Source of the DNA: Porites lobata
Lineage: Eukaryota > Cnidaria > Anthozoa > Scleractinia > Poritidae
Assembly: GCA_942486035.1 (NCBI GenBank)
Contig: CALNXK010000029.1
Location: 1,726,001-1,790,000, forward strand
Reading direction: 5' to 3'
DNA length: 64,000 bases
A program made the translations under genes and the position numbers. Within the stretch, counting starts at the first letter, position 1, and each line of letters starts with the position of its first letter. Positions 47,462 to 59,886 of the stretch are shown in pieces. The notes under the pieces were generated by a model. That model was not told the DNA's origin. It saw only the letters and a list, made by a program, of their open reading frames with translations, and did no database searches.

Positions 47462-50115
47462 GACCGGAAACTAAAACCAAAACCGTTTCAAGCTATCAGT
47501 ATCAGTTATTAACGAACACTCGAGTGAAACTGCTTATTGTGATGTAAAAGGAAATCACACAGTATCCAAGTCTGTCTTCCTTGTTGACCCGTCTTCTGCT
47601 AAATAGTAGAATGTTTACAATGAGTATTTCTGATTTAAGATCTAAGTGACTGAGATTTGTTTTGGTTTTGTTGAAGGCTGCCTATCCGCACGTTTGTTTA
47701 GAATAATAATACGTAAATTGCCCTCCCCTAAAAATGCCAGTTCTTATAAAGCTTTTTTTCATAAGCCAGAAAAAATATCTACTCAAAGCGAATCTTACCT
47801 GAAAATTGCAGTTTCCCTCTTGCCCAAGAGGAAAGGAGTCGTAGAGCCTCTAACCTAAAGGACTTTCAGTTGGGACTACAGAGCGTTGAGTTTATATACC
47901 CTCTAATAACAAAATATACACAGCCAATGGCCGATCATTTCTCATTTAAACCTCCTTGGTGCCAAACTGGTCGGACAACTGTAATTTCAATTAATGTGAT
48001 CGCGGGGGTTTGTGAACATTTCAAGCCCTAATTGTTATTGATGATCGAAAGCGGGTATTGGTAGATTAAACAGGTAGAACAGTTCTTTAAATCCTAAGAT
48101 ATTACAGTCTTTTAATTCCAAGTTTTAAGTTTTAACCAATACAAGGGCAAATGACTGATTGCCTTGATTCGATCCTTTTCTTCGTTTCAAACAACTGCTC
48201 GTTGTAGTCGAAAACTTCGTGTACTTGAATCTTATATTATAAAAAAAATCAATAAAAGCGCTCCTTTAAGGCGCCTTTGTAAAAGAATCTTGCTGATTAT
48301 AACCTTGGACATACTTGATTCCGAGATTCCAAGCATAATTAAAACAAGAGCTGAGAAAGAACGGCATATTAATCAATGATTAACTGACAGTTGATTACCT
48401 TGCATCCCATAGCGCTATTAAAGAAAATGTAAGTTTGCATTTCTTGATTCAAAAGAGCTGTTACAGAAAGAAGACGCCTTAAATTGCCAACTAGTTGAGA
48501 TTGTAAAAGTACAAACAAAATTTTTCTTTAGACTAAGCAGTTATTTAAGGAGAAAAGTTGAAATGAATATGTTTCAGTTTGGTTTATCTAGGTTGCTCAA
48601 AGAAGTCAAACCTTTACATTAAAAACAATTAAACTATAGAACTACCGGTTTTTCAGTGCTAAAATAATTCCTTCAATGACAGGTGTGTCTGTGTAATCCA
48701 AAAGTCTTTTCTTATTCTCCCGTTTGATTTAATGGCTTTGAAAACAGTAATTTGTTCGGAGGTATAAGCGTCGATAATGAAGCCATTAATTAATAAAAAG
48801 ATAACGTATTCGAAGTACTTTATGGCGAATTGTATACAGACAATTAAAAGATGTTTCTGCTATTCCTTTTTTTTTTTTGCAGGGAAACCGATTTGGCTGA
48901 TTGAAATGGGTTTCAAATTAACTTGGGGAGTTGGTCATGGCGTTTTATGATCAGTTTAATCATACGTTTTGATTTCAATGACTTAAGTCAATAAGACGCT
49001 TAAAAAGTTTGAAACTGTGGGATGGAGTTTGTACCATTTCGCTTTGTTTATACGCAATTTTAAAGAATACTGAGCTCAATAAAATAATTGAACTCAATAA
49101 CACTGTGTGAGTAATTTTCGTTTGCTTACATGTCCTTAAGTGTGAGCATTGAAAAAGACTGAAAAGCAAGAGGAATTTTGTGCTTTTCATGGAATGTTCA
49201 AGCCAAATTCCTTCTACTCATTATTTTGAAGTTCATTTAGTTTCGCAGCCGTTTAAATGGTGGGGAAGTAAGCTTTTGTAGATTATGTTTTACTGTTTTC
49301 CCGAGACAGGCTCAACTGACAGCTGGAAAACAGCGTCACTGCAGTTCTAATTTCTTCGCCAATGAGCAGACGCGAAAGACAAGCGCTAAGCGAAAGAGGC
49401 AACTCTAAAACGCGAAAAAAATTTCACTTATAAATAATATAAATTATCATAGTAATCATCCTTTCGATTTTAAGAAAAAAGCTAAAAGAAGAATATAGTG
49501 CAGAAGATGAGACAGCGTTACAGTTTAGTTTTTGAGTTTCCAAATCAGTCATTCATTCAACTACCGATTAAAGCTGACTCACTGCTAGCTACGAGTGATT
49601 AAAACATTTTTAAATCAACAACACGTTCTAAACAAAAGCCTGAATGGTAATTTTTTTCAGGTGAGTAATATTCTGTAGTCACAATATAATCATATATGTG
49701 ATAGTTATATACCAGTAGTAATCATAGACTAGTGAGTGCGTTCTTAGCTTTACCATCGAGCATTACATGTTATTTAAAGGAGGGTAAGGTCATAAAAACA
49801 TTTTTTAAAGAATAGAAATGTCTTCTATGCTATGCACCAAGAAAGATTGATGTTTAACAATTTCTTAATTCACCTTCGATTACAAACGCCCAAAAGCAAA
49901 GGCTACTTCGAAAAGTAATACTGGCTTCCTGAGTCGTGACACAAATTAAGGTTTACAACGATCATAGCGATATAGGTTTTTAAGGTATAAATCATTTTGG
50001 CATTGTGCGAACTGTTCATCTTCATTCAGGACAGTTCGTGTTTTAAACTTATATTGCGTGGCGAGATGGTCTTGTCAACAAAATCTCACGCAGCAACAAC
50101 AACAATGCCTTTATT
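47462..50115. other. No recognised gene; possible orphan exon
   Basis: A+T-rich sequence. At about 49314-49407 (plus) a pyrimidine tract and ag (actgttttcccgagacag) precede an open stretch ending NEQTRKTSAKRKRQL and a stop, which looks like the basic tail exon of a secreted peptide. I found no first exon. A minus ORF from 49190 starts MKSTKFLLLFSLF like a signal peptide but leads nowhere clear. Confidence 0.3.
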
Positions 50116-50116
50116 C

Positions 50117-50125
50117 GCCTTATAT

Positions 50126-50214
<89 letters not shown>
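50117..50214. repeat. (TA)n microsatellite
   Basis: About 95 bases of almost pure alternating TA with one break. The ORFs through it are repeats of Ile-Tyr and not genes. Confidence 0.98.
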
Positions 50215-50215
<1 letters not shown>

Positions 50216-50562
50216 AGGTTTGAACTTGAAATCCGTAAAACAGTAAAACTTGAAATCCGTAAAACAGTGCTCAATACATAAAGTATATATATATATTTAT
50301 TTGTACTTAATAAGGCCCGGAGCTGAAATAATCCTAAGATTTTCTAGCCAGTTCTCCAGAATTTAAAGTTTTAGAGAATTGAGATAGAATTTATTTCCAA
50401 ATAACCAGTTTTAAAATACAATGTATTAAGAAAGAAAGCGTGTATGCTTAAGTTATGTTAACTATGTTGTTCTAACAGCAAATGAGGTTTCAATTGCTTT
50501 TGGAATTGGTATGTGTTTAGTTATTTAAGAGTTATGGGAATTTTGTCCCTTGTTCCCTGTCT

Positions 50563-50741
50563 TTAAGTCTTCTCATTAGCTTGTTTCAACTGTACAAGTA
50601 CGTCTTCGTATTTCCCATTTACGAAATCAACTAAACGTTTTAACTCCTGAAACCCGTTGTTCAGATTGTCTAACTTTCGTTCTAAGGACGTTCTATTACT
50701 TCTTTTAAAAGATTCTTAATCTCTTCTCGTGTAATACCCAT
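50563..50741 (-). pseudogene. Coiled-coil ORF1-like transposon remnant
   Basis: From the ATG at 50741 the minus strand reads MGITREEIKNLLKEVIERP and stops. Shifted by one frame it continues LERKLDNLNNGFQELKRLV, then a further heptad-like stretch (VNGKYEDVLVQLKQANEKT), to a stop. A heptad-rich start like this is common at the N-terminus of LINE ORF1 proteins in cnidarian genomes. It is short and frameshifted, so it is a dead fragment. Confidence 0.4.
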
Positions 50742-50908
50742 TTTTGCGGCGTTTTGTACGGAAGGCCGTTCAAACCCGACCGACCGCCATCACGGCAAAT
50801 CTATCACATGAGATAAAACGTTACATTTATGAACATAAGAATACATGGGTAAGATTCCGCAAACTTTTCCGTGCCGGTGAGAAATAAAACTGCGAATGAA
50901 TGAATAGA

Positions 50909-51325
50909 CTCCAGGGGCACCCAATGGATCTGTCCCTCAAAATATCTGTTCTTCAGGCAAATTTTTGCTGGTTGGGAGATGTGGAAGAAATAATAGTCCT
51001 TGGAAGGAAAGTGTTGCTGGGAAAAAGATAATTCAGGGTGTCAGAGGGGATTTGAAGTCTAGAATAGCTGCTACGGGTTACTTGTATGGGTTGCTTACCA
51101 CTCAAGATCTGAATTGGGCCCTACGAAACTTCCCAGTAAGTCAGGTTGCAGGCTGTAAGGTTGCTGGCTGGGAAATCTTCCATCAGTCTTGCTGGGAGTG
51201 AGGAACAGATAATTTTTTTCCAGCAATCTCCCAAAATGCTTAAAATAGTCTCAGAAAACTTTATTCACGCTTTGTTGTTGTTTTTAGGTCTTTTTCTCAA
51301 AATTTCCCGTTGGGTGCCCCTGAGA
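50909..51325. mobile_element. Inverted-repeat element with internal repeats
   Basis: ctccaggggcacccaa on the left is mirrored by ttgggtgcccctgag on the right. The interior repeats ttgctgg(t/c)tggga motifs in direct orientation. There is no transposase; the 60-100 codon ORFs follow the repeat structure. Confidence 0.65.
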
Positions 51326-52544
51326 CTCAAACGTACGGATAAATTCTTCAATAGCGCACAGACGGATAATGGACATGCAAATAAAGAAAATGGTAATATT
51401 CTTACTACTTGTAAAATCTTCTTTGCCATTAACATTGAAGATTTTTAGCGTTTTGGCTGAGTTTGTGCTTTGGGAGTTGTCTATTGTTTCTAGTCTGTCA
51501 TTATACAGCATTCTTGTTCAGCACGCGTGCAATGACCACGCTTGGCTGACTCCCGAATTCTCATCGAGATGGCAGTTTATCACAGTTAATCAATTGTGGC
51601 CCTGAAAAAATTTGAAGGAAAAAAAACCACGAATTTTTAAGAAAATGCTTTTTTCGTGAGATTGACTCTTAAACGCTGACAAACGTCAACAAATAGTGAA
51701 AACTATATTTTCTATATGTTTTCTTTGCTCGAAATCGCGCGCATTTACAAGGCCCTAAAGCGTTTTCCTGACTTGCAAGGACCCATCTGTTATAAGGATG
51801 CCCAAAATACAGAGATGAATCTCATAGTTTATTAGATATAATCCGTATAAAGTTTGCTTATCATTTTCGCATAAATTATGACCTAAATTTGGAAACCGCT
51901 GAATTTCTCGAATTGGGTCTTTGCGATTTTGGTGAAACTCTGTTCAGCGCAAGGCATTAATGCGCACTATGTGTAGCCGAGAGATTTTCACGAAAAAATG
52001 CCGGCAACAGCAGATTTTCGACTCAGACCTCAAAGGGGCGTGGCATTATAACCACGTGACATTTACTCCGATCGCCAAAAATTTTATGTTATATTGTAGA
52101 TTGATCTATATGTTATCCATTCTATGACTTACGATAAAAGTAAAGGTGGGGATACCAGAGAGCTTCAAAGTAGGATGGTACCCCCCAAAAAAACTGGCTC
52201 GAGTCACCTTAACATACAAGTTTGTGTAGCGAATGAGTAAGAGGCCCTCTAAAAGAATATGAAATCTAGACTAAGCCTCAAGCAAAACAAACAAGCAAAC
52301 ACAAAATAATAGCTTTGGTACAGAACGCAGCTCAAAATAAATAAGAATCTTCCTAAAACGCAACGCGACTGGGACATAGAGACTCCGAAGCTCTCATGAT
52401 GTAAACGGCCTCTTTCCACTTACGTCGCTTCTTCATTGATTGCGAAAGCATGCATATAGCTGTATTCTTACTGAATCGTTGTTTATGTTCTATTCATGTA
52501 TCGATTTACTGACTTATTTTTTTTGTGAAAGGTTTGAACCCAGG
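51326..52544. other. No gene recognised
   Basis: A hydrophobic plus ORF at 51369-51605 (MDMQIKKMVIFLLLV...) is not backed by splice signals or a paralog. Nothing else is supported. Confidence 0.4.
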
Positions 52545-52960
52545 AGTCGTTGCAAAAGTAGGTTGAGTTTGATCGTCCGGGTGAACGTAGTCCTGAATAG
52601 GACTGTTTTGTTGACAGTGACTAACGTTTCGACAACCTGTGCGGTAGTCATCTTCAGAGTCAATGTGAGTTGTATCACGTCAGTTGATGGTATTATACTC
52701 TGGTTATTGATCTGACTGGTCAATTACGTCGCGATGTTATTGGTCATCTGTCAGTTAAGCCGTGATGTTATTGGCTATGAAGACTCGTAATCAGTAATTG
52801 GTGCGTTTCGATCCGTCTATTGTCACAGTTAAACAGTCGTCTATTGTTAGTCAAATTGTCATTTTCTCGTAGTTAGTTTTGCTTGATCTCGTCAATAAGT
52901 CGTTTGTACGGCGCTGGTAACTGTTGGTTACGATTCAGTGGCGTTTGTTCTAAGTTAGTA
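52545..52960 (-). mobile_element. Retroelement end with ribozyme-like hairpins (tentative)
   Basis: The minus strand carries CTGAAGA, then a 7-bp stem with one mismatch (GACTACC-gcaca-GGTTGTC), then GAAAC, and further on a perfect hairpin AGTCCT-attc-AGGACT. The order CUGANGA - stem - GAAAC is that of a hammerhead ribozyme core, which is known at the ends of Penelope-like elements, but one extra U separates the core from the stem. The rest has short imperfect direct repeats (gttattggt/ctatgaag). No reverse transcriptase is nearby, so the assignment is only a suggestion. Confidence 0.35.
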
Positions 52961-53392
52961 TCCCAGCTTTCTAAAGTAAGACGTTGGTAGAGTACGTTAT
53001 ACATGTCGCAGAGTCCCAGTTAATTGTTGTTGTTCTTTTTTCTTTGTAAAAAATTCTTTAAGAGTCTAAATCATTAGTATCTGGTTCTTTAATCATGAAT
53101 ATATCAAGAAACTTAACAGACTCTTTCCACCACAAAAAGGGAGTTGTAACACGAACTTTACCTAAATTCAGGCATGCACAGCCAATTGAACAATACAACA
53201 TAGAAAACCGACATATTGACGCATGAAAGAAAGGTTGAACTAACGAAACAAGTACTCACCATGATGGAAACGGTTTGCAAACCGTTGTTGTTGTTGTTAT
53301 TGTTGTCGTTTTTTTACCGCTCCGCTTAACAGTATATCAAATTTCAATCTCCGTTCTTTGAAACTTTAACTTTAATACTGGGAATAAATATA
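52961..53392. other. No gene; 18-bp perfect palindrome
   Basis: aacggtttgcaaaccgtt at 53269-53286 is a perfect palindrome followed by (gtt)n. The rest is A+T-rich with no supported gene. Confidence 0.5.
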
Positions 53393-53580
53393 CAGTGGAA
53401 CCCCGCCTTACGACCACCCCGTTTATAAGACCACCTCGTTATTACGGCCATATTCTTTCAAACCAAAGTAAAAAACATTGACTCATTTTATTATTTTGAA
53501 GACCCCGTTAATGCGACCACCTCGTTATTACGATCAGGATTTTATGGCCCAACGGTGGTCGTATTAACGGGGTTCCACTG
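53393..53580. mobile_element. pogo/Tigger-type MITE with TA target duplication
   Basis: CAGTGGAACCCCG at the left and CGGGGTTCCACTG at the right are exact reverse complements, flanked by TA on both sides (53391-53392, 53581-53582). Inside are alternating cgaccacc / ggtggtcg words. The end sequence and TA target are characteristic of pogo/Tigger nonautonomous derivatives. Confidence 0.92.
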
Positions 53581-53582
53581 TA

Positions 53583-54169
53583 TTAAGTTTGTCACAACGT
53601 CATGATTTGGTTATTTGCAAGTAATTCCAGTCTGACACAGCCCCATTAAGTCAGCAAAATACTTACCGATTTCGTCGGACTCGTTGCTAGGAACAAAGTT
53701 AAATTTGGTGCAACTTCTAAAACTCCGCAGAACTTTTTTTCTTTTGTCTTTTAGGCGAAAATCATTCCATTTATATATTCTGCAACACCATACATGTATG
53801 AGTCGTCATGAACCAATCTGAGTAAGCATCTAAGACGTCGAGATTTTCATGTTGTCCAAACATTGACAGATAATTGCAGTTATTTTTTTATGGGTGTCAA
53901 GACAATTCCTGATTGTTAATGATTAAAGGAACAGAACTTTGGCAAGTGAATAACAACGCCGACAATCGTTTAGGTGTTGATTCCTTGCGTGTGGCAAGAA
54001 AAATGACAAGGAAAAAAACTGCAGCAAAATGTTTTAAATACCCATGGCTGGTTAATTTAGTCCTCTTCGTCTACCTTATTTATTTATTTTTCAGTAACTT
54101 TTATCGACATTCGTCTAGCTGGTAGCGTCAATAAATCGTTCTTTACTAGTTATGGTGATTTTCATTAGC
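53583..54169. other. No gene recognised
   Basis: A+T-rich sequence; the 70-codon ORF at 53913-54125 has no recognisable feature. Confidence 0.4.
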
Positions 54170-55675
54170 TGATTTGGTGGCAAATTGATCAACAACAAGC
54201 GGCTTATGTCAACTATTAACTAAAAACCTCTTTATGTATTCACCCGTTCAACCGGGCTGGAAATAACCGAGCTGAATCTTTTTCATGTTGTTCATATGAT
54301 CACTTTTTCTTATTTTGTTATGTATAATAAATATAATATACAGCGAGAAAAAGGGAAATTTCAAGGTTTCAACAAAAATAAAACAGAGCTGAAAAAGTCC
54401 ACAAAAAATGTGTGTCAAGCTTTGCGGGGGAAAAAATTGAAAAGCGTGCTTAATGATAAATGACCAGAGGGAGGAGAGACAGTTTTGGGACGTCTAGCTG
54501 TTTTATCCCAAGCTGCAACATTTTATTTCGTTTTTTGTTTTTTGTTTTTTTCTTCTTTTATTGTTTTTTTTGGGCGGAAATACGAAAGAAGGGAGTAAAA
54601 AAAGAATGTCTCAGGTTTTCTTGTAAAATAAATGAACAGGTCTACGTTGAACGCTTTAAAACCACCTTTATCTTGAATATGCAGTTTTTTGTAAAACAAG
54701 ACACGATTACTTCTTTCATCATAATCATGAGCAATTAACAATGACAACATTTTCACTGGGAAGAGAATAGAGAAGCATATAGATTTTATACTTGATTGCC
54801 TCTTTAGCATAAAAATGAATGATTTACGATAGCTTGATTATGAGATATATGATCGAGCCAAAGACTTTAAACGATGGTTATACAAAATTTCTCGAAGTAA
54901 AATCATTTCAAAATCAGTTATCTTTAAGCAAAGTCTTAAAACAGAATATATTTTCGTTGGTGCCCTTCTGAAAGTGAGAACTTTCTTAAAGGATGATTGA
55001 GATTACTTGACTTAAAAACAAGGGTAAGAAATCAAAGGAAGACAACAGAAACTAATCAACACCAAAAAACAGTAACAAAAAAGGTTTTTCTGTATTCTTT
55101 GAAAATGCTTGAAAGCGACACAGTGAAGGTAAAATTTATTCTATTTTTAGAAGCTGGGAGTGTCTAGTAGAATAGGGCGCCATATCTTACATTCGGCATG
55201 TAATGGAAAAACTGAGGGAGAAATAAACGTCAACTTGAATGAATCGAAGTCATCGGTGATTCCTGTTTAATCAAGCACCCAGACTTATGGGAGGACGCTA
55301 TGAACTATTTCATAAACAGCACTTTTCAAAAGTTAGTTACCATTCTCTGGCGAGACATGAGTCACTCCTCACGACCCCTTTTATATATAATTAGTCTAAA
55401 TCTAAGCGTTTTACTGCCAAAAGAGATACCCATCACACATCTTTACTGTAGAAAGCCAAGAGCAAAAAATTAAAAAGGTAATCCTACCGAAAGAAAGCGC
55501 TAAAACCAAAACAGTTGTCAGTGAGACATCACAAACGATATTCGATGAAAAGGCGCTACCATCAATAGCTTCTCGTTTCTGATTGGTTGCTTACATCGAA
55601 AGATTTTCTTCTCTCTCTCTCTTTTCATTACTGGTTTATTTCAAATTTTAGCTCGCACAATTAAATCCACGACAA

Positions 55676-55740
55676 AATAATAATAATAATAATAATAATA
55701 ACGATAATAATAATGTCTTCAATGATAATAATGACAATAA
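55676..55740. repeat. (AAT)n trinucleotide repeat
   Basis: About 60 bases of aat/ata units, with variants gataat and gacaat following. Not present at the matching place in copy B. Confidence 0.95.
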
Positions 55741-56200
55741 TATCCTCAGAAAGGTGCTGGAAGTCTGAGGTCTCGGGATGAGACTTGACTGGATATTTCT
55801 CCCCAGGGAAAATCCCTGTGCTAAATTTTACATAATAAAAATAATGAATAATATATTCCCAAATACGTCGAGAATAAACGTGAACTTTTATAGAATAGTC
55901 AGTTTTCCAGTCTGGCTGCATGCAAAATGATCCAAAATGTTTAACTAAAAGAAGAAGGAGTAAGCGTTCCTGAAGGTTAATTTGTGCTTAAAAACGGGAA
56001 CTGCCTTCTCTTCTGATAGAAAATGTTTCAATGAAAATAATAGTTTGCGTAATATGGTGACATTTGCAAGAAAATTGCATTCTTTGTTTTACTAATTTCG
56101 AACTTAAGTATCAGCCATAATGAATTATTTTGCAGCGAGCCTTCGGTGATTTTAAAAACAGATAATAGACGTCTAGCTACTAACAGTTCATTGCAAGTTC

Positions 56201-56210
56201 TTTATTTATT
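56201..56210 (-). terminator. Polyadenylation signal of the 56.5-57.5 kb gene
   Basis: The minus strand reads AATAAATAAA about 270 bases after the stop codon. The same signal in the same local context (agttcatt-caa...tttatttatttc) is kept downstream of the paralog at 59729-59738. Confidence 0.55.
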
Positions 56211-56477
56211 TCCTTTTAATTTATTCATTCATGTTCTTTATCGAAAGAAAGAGCCCTAACGCGTACAAGACTATCTTAAAACACTTTTTGTTCCTTTTTA
56301 ACTCGTCTCTAATCTAATGTTTGAATGGATAGTTTCCTTTTACTACTCTCTCCCTACAGGAACACATGAATAATGAAACAAACAGTTCATGCAATATAGT
56401 ATATCGCAATCTTATGCCGGCTTAATATTCACATTTGATCCTCTAGGTAAATGGCTTCTTTCTTCTTTATGTCGAGG

Positions 56478-57171
56478 TTAATGGAAGTTATTCAGACTGT
56501 CTTCGACAGGACTGCAGACTCGTTTGGCTTTTGCACAGTACTCTCTCTTCTTGATCACAGTCTGGCAAAATGAAAGTATGAATTTAAAACCACAAGTGAC
56601 GGGAAAATATTGAACTTTTTTCGGGTATAGGGCTTTGTTGCGATAGAGTGGCCTAGGAATTAGCGATCAAAAAGTAAAGTAAGTAGTTACTATTTTATTT
56701 TATTTTTTTTTATCATTATTATTGTTATTTTATTGTTATTTATTTATTTTTTTTGCTGTTGTTGTGATCTTTTGGCCTTTGCCTTTTCTTAAAGTGTATA
56801 ATTTCTTCCAAATAATCTGACTTTCTTTCAAAAAAACAATTGAACTTTCGTTTTCCAGTTGATGATAACAAATTTGATCCCTTTCTTTCCAAACAAAATC
56901 TGAGCCTCAGTCTCTCTTTTTTAACACAAGATTTGTCTCGCCTTTTCAGTACAAAAAGCAAAACAATGAGTTAACTGTCATTACGAAATCGATCTTTTTA
57001 ACGAGATTGCCGATTTTGCCTTTTCCAGTTACTGATGGAAAATTCTACCTTGAAACTCCTTTTCCCGGGCGGTCTAGCATCCGGACCGTAAACTGGCGGC
57101 TGCTCCCCGTGACATACAATGGCTACGGCTGCCAAAATCAGAAGCACGGCGCAAAGAAGCTTCTTATTCAT
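56478..57171 (-). CDS. Secreted precursor: PP-amide-type peptide + Cys-x6-Cys module
   Basis: Three exons are predicted. A noncoding first exon ends at 57434 (AAG|GTAAGT). Exon 2 runs 57181 down to 57049 (acceptor ctttcatttcag|, donor AAG|GTAGAA) with the ATG at 57171. Exon 3 runs 56561 down to 56478 (acceptor cattttgccag|). The protein is 68 residues: signal peptide (MNKKLLCAVLLILAAVAIVC), then HGE, QPPVYGPDARPP-G-K-R predicting a pyroglutamyl, C-terminally amidated peptide, SFK, and the module TVIKKREYCAKAKRVC, then SPVEDSLNNFH. KKRE offers a second cleavage, which would release a Cys-x6-Cys peptide. The paralog at 59.9-60.6 kb keeps the signal and Cys module but not the amidated peptide. 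A secreted peptide messenger is inferred. The family is not one I recognise. Confidence 0.78.
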
Positions 57172-57433
57172 TGTCTATCTCCTGAAATGAAAGCAAATAC
57201 AAAGTGTTAGCCTTTCTTCTCATTGTTTTCCATTACCATGATTTAACTACTAAATACTGAAAATATTGTGACCATCCCAAGGAAAGAATTAGCCGTTGAA
57301 GTCTATTACATATTACGTAAAGTGAATGCCTAGCTAGGTGAAAAAATCAGTTTAACCAGATGAAGATTATATTGCCAACAATGAACTTAACATGATCAGT
57401 CTCCAATAAACATTTAGACTTTCCAAGACTTAC

Positions 57434-57505
57434 CTTGTCGTCCAAAGTGTCTCTAAAGAAAAAGGAAGGCAATACTCTTATTTTTACAACGTTGTTGTGT
57501 GATTC
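57434..57505 (-). other. Predicted noncoding first exon (5' UTR) of the 56.5-57.5 kb gene
   Basis: Lies between the TATA box and the donor AAG|GTAAGT at 57434. The sequence before the donor (actttggacg-caag) is nearly identical in the paralog at 60888, where the donor is AAG|GTACGT. The exact 5' end is a guess from TATA spacing. Confidence 0.5.
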
Positions 57506-57523
57506 TGTCATCGAAAACTCCCT

Positions 57524-57570
57524 CTTTTTATAGTGACTGGCATAAAACAAATAACCAGCTGTGCCCCAAT
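57524..57570 (-). promoter_or_regulatory. Conserved core promoter: TATA, E-box, CCAAT
   Basis: The minus strand has TATAAAAAG (57524-57532), the palindromic E-box CAGCTG (57556-57561) and an inverted CCAAT (57566-57570). The same three elements with nearly the same spacing stand upstream of the paralog (60981-61023), and the adjoining aagcggcgccca block is also kept. Confidence 0.65.
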
Positions 57571-59728
57571 CAAACTTTAAGTGAAGCGCCAAGCGGCGCC
57601 CACAAATAGCAGTTGTTAACATCGCCGTCATTAAGAGGGCAAGTTTTTCGGCGCTCCTTAGACGCTTTGTAAAGGCAATAATTGGGCCATCATTACTATC
57701 CCATTTTTAGAAAGGAATAGACGAACTATCAACAAAGGAAAGAAGATAGCGAAACATGCTATAAGACTTTCAGTTTTAGTCTTAACTAAAAACAAATTCT
57801 ACTCAGTCGTCACAAAAATATCGGTCGTCGTCTGCAATGGCGGGTCTTAGAAATTGCCAAATGGGAGAAGCAAAACACTGCTTAAGACGCCCAGTTGAGT
57901 TTTGAGGAGACTGTGAAATCTCTCATAAGACTCAATCATCTCTAATCTTTTTTGGTGTTTTGAAGTAAAGAATAAAGGACGTCTTAATTGCACAGGATCA
58001 ATTCAGAGGAGTTTAAAGCACCTTGACATCGACAGAAAAGGGAGACAGAAAAAGGAGACAGATTTCTCGTTTTTTTTGCATCGTCAATACTATTTTTTAT
58101 GTAAAAATTTAAACTTCCGGCCAGTTAAAAATTGTAATTCTCTTGAAACAGACCAGACTTAGTGATTAGCATTCAAGACGCTTATTTAGCAAAATTGAGA
58201 GTATTCTCGCCATTATATGTTTATCTCAAAGCGCCAGCTAGACTTTCTCATGGGTAACTGAAACCTCCAGTTTGTAAAAAAATTAACAATTTTCTTAGCA
58301 AGCACACTATCGTGATTAAAACAATAAGCAATTAAACTTTTGAGGCGTCTTGTTCACCTGTACTAACTTGTTAGCACAGATTTACCAAATACACTGTACT
58401 CACTTTTTATGATGGCCAGAACTGCTTTAACCTACGGGTGAGTTGTCTTTGTAAATAAATGTATCTCGGACCTTTGATATAATGCCCTGTACCAAAGAAC
58501 TCAATTAACAAATACGTGCAGTGTGCTAGGACTGTTTACAGATTTTCAATGCATTCAAGTTTTGAATAAATAATAAAACAATTATTGAATTCGGCTTTCG
58601 TATCATCTGAAGAATAAAGGAGACCACAAGGCACAATTTCCTCTTTTTTTTTTTTTTTTTCAAATAAAGCCTTTACACTCTTTAAAGTGTAAATTTATCA
58701 GTTGAACTTCGAGTGTACAAATTTCCGATGAAATATTATTTTCATCATGTTTGTTTGAAAGTGAAATGAACACTTCTGTTGGATTGGCAGGGGAACATCC
58801 GTAAAATGTCTCGTTTGCATAAAAATAGATAATTTAAGATGGCTTGATATACGCTCATGCCAAAGACTGCAAGATAACAGTAATAAATTTCTCAAAGTAA
58901 AATCACTTCAAATTGAGCTTTGGGGCAAGTTTTGTCATTAAAACAGACTCATTTTTCGTCCGTGCCCTTCTGATAGTGAGAGGATGATTGAGCACTCATC
59001 TATCTGCAAATTACTCTCCTCCAAACAGAGGTAAGAATTCAAAGGAACACAACTGCAATAACTAATAAACATCAAAAAACAACAACAAAAAAAGGTTTTT
59101 CGGCATTCTTTGAAACTGCTCCTAGGAGACGCAATGATATACTGATATGAAACTCTACTTTGACAAATACAGAACTACCTGTATCAAAGAGCTTTAAGGT
59201 ATGCTTCAGCGCTAAACCAGAAAAACAGTTGTCTGACGTTACAAACTATATGCAATGAAACGGCTCGAACATTGTAATGGTTTCTCCATTCCGATTGGCT
59301 GTTTACATCGAAAAGACTTTTTTCCTCACTTTTCAAATTTTTGCCAGCACAATTAATGCCCGACAAGATGATAATTATGATGTTATGGTGATATATCCGC
59401 AAAGAAGTTAAGGATACAGGTCAACGTCTATTGATTAATCAGTAGTTTTCAAGTCGGGTTGCAAGAAGATCCAAAATGTTTAACTAAGGGAAGTAGGGGT
59501 GAGTCTAATTTGTGCTTAAAAAACGGAAACTACCTTTTTTTTCTGTAGGAGATGTTCGATCAAAATAATAGTTTGCGTGGTATGGTGACATTTTCACGAA
59601 AGTTGCATTCTTTGTGTAACCACTTTCCTATGCATAAAGTGTCAACCGTAATGAATTATTTTGCAGAGAGCCTTCTGTGATCAAAAAAAAAAACAGATAG
59701 TAGACCAGCTATAAACAGTTCATTACAA

Positions 59729-59738
59729 TTTATTTATT
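59729..59738 (-). terminator. Polyadenylation signal of the 59.9-60.6 kb gene
   Basis: The minus strand reads AATAAATAAA about 150 bases after the stop, at the same place in the duplicated unit as 56201-56210. Confidence 0.5.
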
Positions 59739-59886
59739 TCTCTTTTATTCATTCATTAATATTACTTATTAAAAGAAAAAAGAGTCCTGATGTGTATAAT
59801 ACTCTTTTAAAACAACTTTTTTTTTTAACTTGTTTTTAAACTGATGTTTGCAAAATTCCAAGCCGTGCTGGATGGATAGGTTCCGT

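Larger units (their letters stand above)
54170..58640. repeat. Segmental duplication, copy A
   Basis: Similar to 58641-62050 over most of its length (for example 54780-55100 with 58810-59110, the two coding exons, the promoter, and 57540-58560 with 61000-62010). Its left part (54170-54560) resembles 62160-62740, and its right tail (58535-58640) resembles 63150-63192. The copies are much more diverged than the 30-37 kb pair, with many indels. Confidence 0.85.

Noticed and set aside
48975..49190. Minus ORF starting MKSTKFLLLFSLF, signal-peptide-like
   Set aside because: The possible donor (T|GTAAGC) leaves only about 20 residues, no processing site follows, and no second exon or paralog was found.
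50058..50274. ORFs of alternating Ile-Tyr on both strands
   Set aside because: They are translations of the (TA)n microsatellite.
51369..51605. Hydrophobic plus-strand ORF MDMQIKKMVIFLLLV...
   Set aside because: It has no splice context, no processing sites and no paralog. Hydrophobic ORFs are expected by chance in T-rich DNA.
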